From contig JAURLB010000182.1 in NCBI GenBank assembly GCA_030831445.1, positions 1 through 5,455 on the forward strand: a stretch of 5,455 bases of DNA, read 5' to 3'. The notes under the pieces are model-generated. The model did no database searches. It saw only the letters and a list, made by a program, of their open reading frames with translations, and was not told the origin of the DNA. Made by a program: the position numbers and the translations under genes. Origin of the DNA: Candidatus Nanopelagicales bacterium (lineage in GTDB: Bacteria; Actinomycetota; Actinomycetes; S36-B12; UBA5976). Below, piece after piece: positions 1-5,455 of this stretch. Position 1 is the first letter of the stretch. Each line of letters opens with the position of its first letter.

Positions 1-2833
<2,833 letters not shown>

Positions 2834-2842
2834 GATTGCCCT

Positions 2843-3139
2843 ATGGCGGAACTTTCCCGCGAACAAGTAGCCCATTTGGCAAAACTTGCGCGCCTTGCAC
2901 TCACAGATGCTGAGTTAGAACATTATGCCCAGCAATTAGGTGTGATTCTCGATTCGGTTGCAAAAGTCACTGAGGTGGCCTCAAGCGGCATTAAGCCAAC
3001 ATCCCACGCAATCGAAATGACCAATGTTTTTCGCACAGATGAAGTAAGGCCGAGTTTCACAAGTGATGTAACAAGTCAGAATGCGCCTGAATGGGAAGAT
3101 GAGCGATTTCGCGTTCCTAGAATTTTGGATGAAGAATGA
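2843..3139 (+). CDS. gatC: Asp-tRNA(Asn)/Glu-tRNA(Gln) amidotransferase subunit C (GatC)
   Basis: GatC is the small subunit of the GatCAB amidotransferase. It wraps around the GatA-GatB interface and stabilises the complex that turns Glu-tRNA(Gln), and in some bacteria Asp-tRNA(Asn), into the correctly amidated tRNA. The 98-residue product is the normal size. It opens with the family pattern of an early helix ([15 protein letters not shown], residues 6-20), followed by a second helix with [11 protein letters not shown], then the conserved loop [19 protein letters not shown] and a C-terminal segment ending in RVPRILDEE, which matches the usual F-x-VP-(K/R)-(I/V)-(I/L) ending. The ATG lies 9 bases after the ligA stop; no good Shine-Dalgarno is seen in the gap. 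The stop overlaps the gatA start as ATGA. Identity rests on both the sequence and the position directly before gatA. Confidence 0.97.
   Translation: MAELSREQVAHLAKLARLALTDAELEHYAQQLGVILDSVAKVTEVASSGIKPTSHAIEMTNVFRTDEVRPSFTSDVTSQNAPEWEDERFRVPRILDEE
3136..3139 (+). other. ATGA stop/start overlap joining gatC and gatA
   Basis: The gatA start codon ATG (3136-3138) overlaps the gatC stop TGA (3137-3139). Such overlaps commonly give translational coupling through termination-reinitiation, which would help keep GatC and GatA near equal amounts for the 1:1:1 complex. The overlap is seen directly; the coupling is inferred. Confidence 0.9.
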
Positions 3140-4626
3140 GCGAACTAATCCGCAAAACTGCCGTTGAATTAGCGCAACTCATTGCCTCAGGCGAAGTTTC
3201 GAGTGAAGAGGTGACTCGTGCGCACCTTGAGCGAATTAATGAAGTTGATGGAGACGTTCACGCATTTTTATATGTTGATGAGACCAATGCACTTGAGGCT
3301 GCACGTGAGGTGGATAAAAACATTCAAGCAGGAAATCTTCAATCACCGCTTGCTGGTGTGCCATTAGCACTGAAAGATGTTTTGACGATGAAAGACGTTC
3401 CAACAACGTGTGGATCAAAAATTCTTGAAGGTTGGAAACCTCAATACGATTCAACAGTTGTGACACGTCTGCGCAATGCAGGTGTGATTATTTTGGGTAA
3501 AACCAATATGGATGAATTCGCAATGGGCTCATCAACTGAATATTCGGCCTATGGTCCAACGCGCAACCCTTGGGATTTAACCCGAATTCCTGGCGGTTCA
3601 GGCGGTGGATCGGCAGCATCACTTGCAGCATTCGAAGCACCACTTGCAATCGGTACTGATACAGGTGGTTCTATTCGGCAGCCTGCAGCGGTGACTGGAA
3701 CAGTTGGTGTCAAACCAACCTACGGTGGTGTCTCCCGTTACGGACTTGTAGCGCTTGCCTCGAGTCTTGATCAGGCCGGTCCCTGCACGCGAAGTGTGAT
3801 GGATGCAGCCTTATTGCATCAGCTCATTGCAGGTTATGACCCGATGGACTCAACTTCTATTAATTCACCTGTGCCAGATGTCGTGGCTGCTGCGAAAAAC
3901 CAAAGTATTAAAGGTATGAAGATTGGATTAGTGAAACAGCTTGGTGGAGAGGGCTATCAAGCGGGCGTGCGAGAACGATTTGATGAAGTTGTAGCACTGC
4001 TTGGAAGTCTTGGTGCTGAAGTCATCGAGATTTCTTGTCCTTCATTTGAGTATGCGCTCGCTGCCTACTATTTGATTTTGCCAAGTGAATGTTCAAGTAA
4101 TCTCGCAAAGTTTGATGGTATGCGCTACGGGCTACGAGTTGGCGATGACGGCAAACATTCGGTTGAAGAAGTAATGAGTTTGTCTCGTGCTGCTGGATTT
4201 GGGCCTGAAGTCAAGCGACGAATCATGCTTGGGACGTTTGCGCTCTCAAGCGGTTACTACGATGCCTATTATGGGTCTGCTCAAAAAGTGAGAACTCTGA
4301 TTGCGAAAGATTTCACTGACGCATTCAGCCAAGTTGATGTTTTGATATCGCCAACCGCTCCAACTACCGCATTCAAGATTGGTGACAAGGTGGATGATCC
4401 CCTTGCAATGTATTTGAATGACGTAGCAACAATTCCAGTGAACCTTGCAGGTAACTGTGCGATGTCGATACCGATTGGACTTGCAAAAGAAGATAACCTG
4501 CCGGTCGGTCTACAGATCATGGCGCCAGTTATGGCTGACGACAGGCTCTACTTCCTTGGGGCAGTCATCGAGGCTGCGCTCGAAGCTCAATGGGGCCATC
4601 GGTTTATTGAAAAGGTTCCCTCATGA
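3136..4626 (+). CDS. gatA: Asp-tRNA(Asn)/Glu-tRNA(Gln) amidotransferase subunit A (GatA), glutaminase of the amidase-signature family
   Basis: GatA hydrolyses glutamine and passes the ammonia through a tunnel to GatB, which uses it to amidate the mischarged tRNA. The protein is 496 residues, the usual length. The complete Ser-cisSer-Lys triad of the amidase-signature family is visible: Lys80 in PLALKDV (bases 3373-3375), cis-Ser155 in [11 protein letters not shown] (3598-3600) and nucleophile Ser179 in [12 protein letters not shown] (3670-3672). The 24-residue spacing between the two serines is standard for the family. The signature has Gly where many homologues have a second Ser (GGSGGGS rather than GGSSGGS), a form I associate with actinobacterial GatA. 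Further typical stretches are [23 protein letters not shown] and the C-terminal [13 protein letters not shown] and [10 protein letters not shown]. The start is the ATG in the ATGA overlap with gatC, preceded by only a weak GGA at 3127-3129. The stop overlaps the gatB start in the same way. No defect is seen. Confidence 0.98.
   Translation: MSELIRKTAVELAQLIASGEVSSEEVTRAHLERINEVDGDVHAFLYVDETNALEAAREVDKNIQAGNLQSPLAGVPLALKDVLTMKDVPTTCGSKILEGWKPQYDSTVVTRLRNAGVIILGKTNMDEFAMGSSTEYSAYGPTRNPWDLTRIPGGSGGGSAASLAAFEAPLAIGTDTGGSIRQPAAVTGTVGVKPTYGGVSRYGLVALASSLDQAGPCTRSVMDAALLHQLIAGYDPMDSTSINSPVPDVVAAAKNQSIKGMKIGLVKQLGGEGYQAGVRERFDEVVALLGSLGAEVIEISCPSFEYALAAYYLILPSECSSNLAKFDGMRYGLRVGDDGKHSVEEVMSLSRAAGFGPEVKRRIMLGTFALSSGYYDAYYGSAQKVRTLIAKDFTDAFSQVDVLISPTAPTTAFKIGDKVDDPLAMYLNDVATIPVNLAGNCAMSIPIGLAKEDNLPVGLQIMAPVMADDRLYFLGAVIEAALEAQWGHRFIEKVPS
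4611..4615 (+). promoter_or_regulatory. Probable Shine-Dalgarno for gatB
   Basis: AAAGG lies 7 bases before ATG4623, inside the last codons of gatA. It partly matches the complement of the 16S rRNA 3' tail and is the clearest ribosome binding site at any of the four gene junctions here. It supports ATG4623 over the in-frame ATG at 4632. The motif is short and sits in coding sequence, so chance is possible. Confidence 0.45.
4623..4626 (+). other. ATGA stop/start overlap joining gatA and gatB
   Basis: The gatB ATG (4623-4625) overlaps the gatA stop TGA (4624-4626), the same arrangement as between gatC and gatA. All three subunit genes are therefore linked without any spacer. The overlap is seen directly; coupled translation is inferred. 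Confidence 0.88.
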
Positions 4627-5455
4627 ACGTGATGGACTTTGATGACGCAATAGAACAATTCGATCCTGTAATGGGTTTAGAGGTTCACGTGGAACTCTCA
4701 ACGTTATCCAAGATGTTTTGTGGTTGCAAAACAGACTTTGGTGGACATCCAAACACGCATGTGTGCCCAGTTTGTTTGGGATTACCTGGCGCTCTTCCAG
4801 TGGTGAATGAGAAAGCGGTCGAATCAGCAATTCGAATTGGTTTAGCTCTCAATTGTGAGATTGCCTCATGGTGTCGTTTTGCCCGTAAGAATTATTTTTA
4901 TCCCGATATGCCAAAGAACTTTCAAACTTCGCAGTACGACGAACCACTGTGTTTCAATGGATATCTAGACGTAGATGTTGTGACCGATGATGGTGTAAAG
5001 ACGTTTCGAATCGAAATTGAACGTGCTCACATGGAAGAGGACACAGGAAAAGCCACTCACCAAGGTGGGCAAACGGGTCGAATTCATGGTGCTGATTATT
5101 CGTTACTTGATTACAACCGCGCAGGAATTCCACTTATCGAAATTGTGACGAAGCCCATCACGAACACGGGTAAACATGCGCCACTTGTTGCAAAGGCCTA
5201 CGTGAGTGCACTTCGTGACTTGCTCCGAGCACTCGATGTAAGCGATGTTCGAATGGAAAAAGGGTCACTGCGGTGCGATGTGAACTTATCTCTACGTAAG
5301 GACGAGACAAGTGAATTTGGTACGAGAAGCGAAACAAAAAACGTCAACTCGCTTCGATCAGTTGAACGCGCAGTCCGATATGAAATCTCGCGACAAGCAG
5401 CGATGCTGAGTGGCGGTCAGAAAATAATTCAAGAAACCAGACACTGGCATGAAGA
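4623..5455 (+). CDS. gatB: Asp-tRNA(Asn)/Glu-tRNA(Gln) amidotransferase subunit B (GatB), 5' part (3' end outside window)
   Basis: GatB binds the mischarged tRNA, phosphorylates the Glu (or Asp) side chain with ATP and completes amidation with ammonia from GatA. The frame from ATG4623 stays open to the window edge: 277 codons plus two bases, of a usual 480-500 residues. Visible motifs: [10 protein letters not shown] (16-25), whose His22 matches the conserved metal-site histidine; four zinc-type cysteines Cys33, Cys35, Cys48, Cys51 (FCGC and CPVCLG); [27 protein letters not shown] (136-143) and PLIEIVTKP with Glu173, matching the acidic metal ligands; [14 protein letters not shown]; and [19 protein letters not shown]. 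Between the two acidic motifs is an extra loop ending GRIHGADY, typical of actinobacterial GatB. The ATG4623 in the ATGA overlap with gatA is chosen over ATG4632 because it has an AAAGG at 7 bases' spacing; both would leave all motifs intact. The missing part holds the rest of the cradle domain and the helical and YqeY-like tail domains. Confidence 0.97.
   Translation, partial: MNVMDFDDAIEQFDPVMGLEVHVELSTLSKMFCGCKTDFGGHPNTHVCPVCLGLPGALPVVNEKAVESAIRIGLALNCEIASWCRFARKNYFYPDMPKNFQTSQYDEPLCFNGYLDVDVVTDDGVKTFRIEIERAHMEEDTGKATHQGGQTGRIHGADYSLLDYNRAGIPLIEIVTKPITNTGKHAPLVAKAYVSALRDLLRALDVSDVRMEKGSLRCDVNLSLRKDETSEFGTRSETKNVNSLRSVERAVRYEISRQAAMLSGGQKIIQETRHWHE

Noticed and set aside
2834..2842. Possible promoter or terminator in the ligA-gatC gap
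   Set aside because: The gap is 9 bases, too short for a hairpin, and I saw no convincing -10/-35 pair in the end of ligA.
3598..3612. GGSGGGS instead of GGSSGGS in the GatA amidase signature as a possible catalytic defect
   Set aside because: The cis-Ser of the triad is the first Ser, which is kept with the correct 24-residue spacing to the nucleophile. I know the Gly variant from actinobacterial GatA proteins.

Overview
The window is an unbroken, plus-strand run of five housekeeping genes with no intergenic region larger than 9 bases: the 3' part of mnmA (tRNA 2-thiouridylase), complete ligA (NAD+-dependent DNA ligase), complete gatC and gatA, and the 5' part of gatB (the three subunits of the Glu-tRNA(Gln)/Asp-tRNA(Asn) amidotransferase). 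Both end genes run off the window, so neither the promoter nor the terminator of the cluster is visible.

The order mnmA-ligA-gatC-gatA-gatB and several protein signatures point to an actinobacterium: the GGSGGGSAA form of the amidase signature in GatA, the GRIHGA insertion in GatB and the KPDSHDICFI motif in MnmA. Base composition is only in the mid-40s percent G+C (estimated by hand from sampled lines) and codon use is AT-leaning, with many TTA, AAA, GAA and ATT codons. That is low for the phylum. It fits streamlined aquatic lineages, such as the freshwater acI/Nanopelagicales type, better than soil actinomycetes. The lineage is an inference, not a demonstrated identity.

Layout: 1-747 mnmA (5' truncated by the window); 1-base gap; 749-2833 ligA; 9-base gap; 2843-3139 gatC; 4-base ATGA overlap; 3136-4626 gatA; 4-base ATGA overlap; 4623-5455 gatB (3' truncated by the window). 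The two overlaps suggest translational coupling of the three amidotransferase subunits, which act as one heterotrimer.

MnmA and GatCAB share tRNA(Gln) as a substrate: MnmA thiolates its wobble uridine, and GatCAB converts the glutamate mischarged on it to glutamine. LigA, which seals nicks in replication and repair, appears to be a passenger in this translation-centred cluster. Catalytic residues are intact wherever they can be checked. I found no mobile element, RNA gene, repeat array, CRISPR or undescribed system here; the window reads as ordinary core genome.
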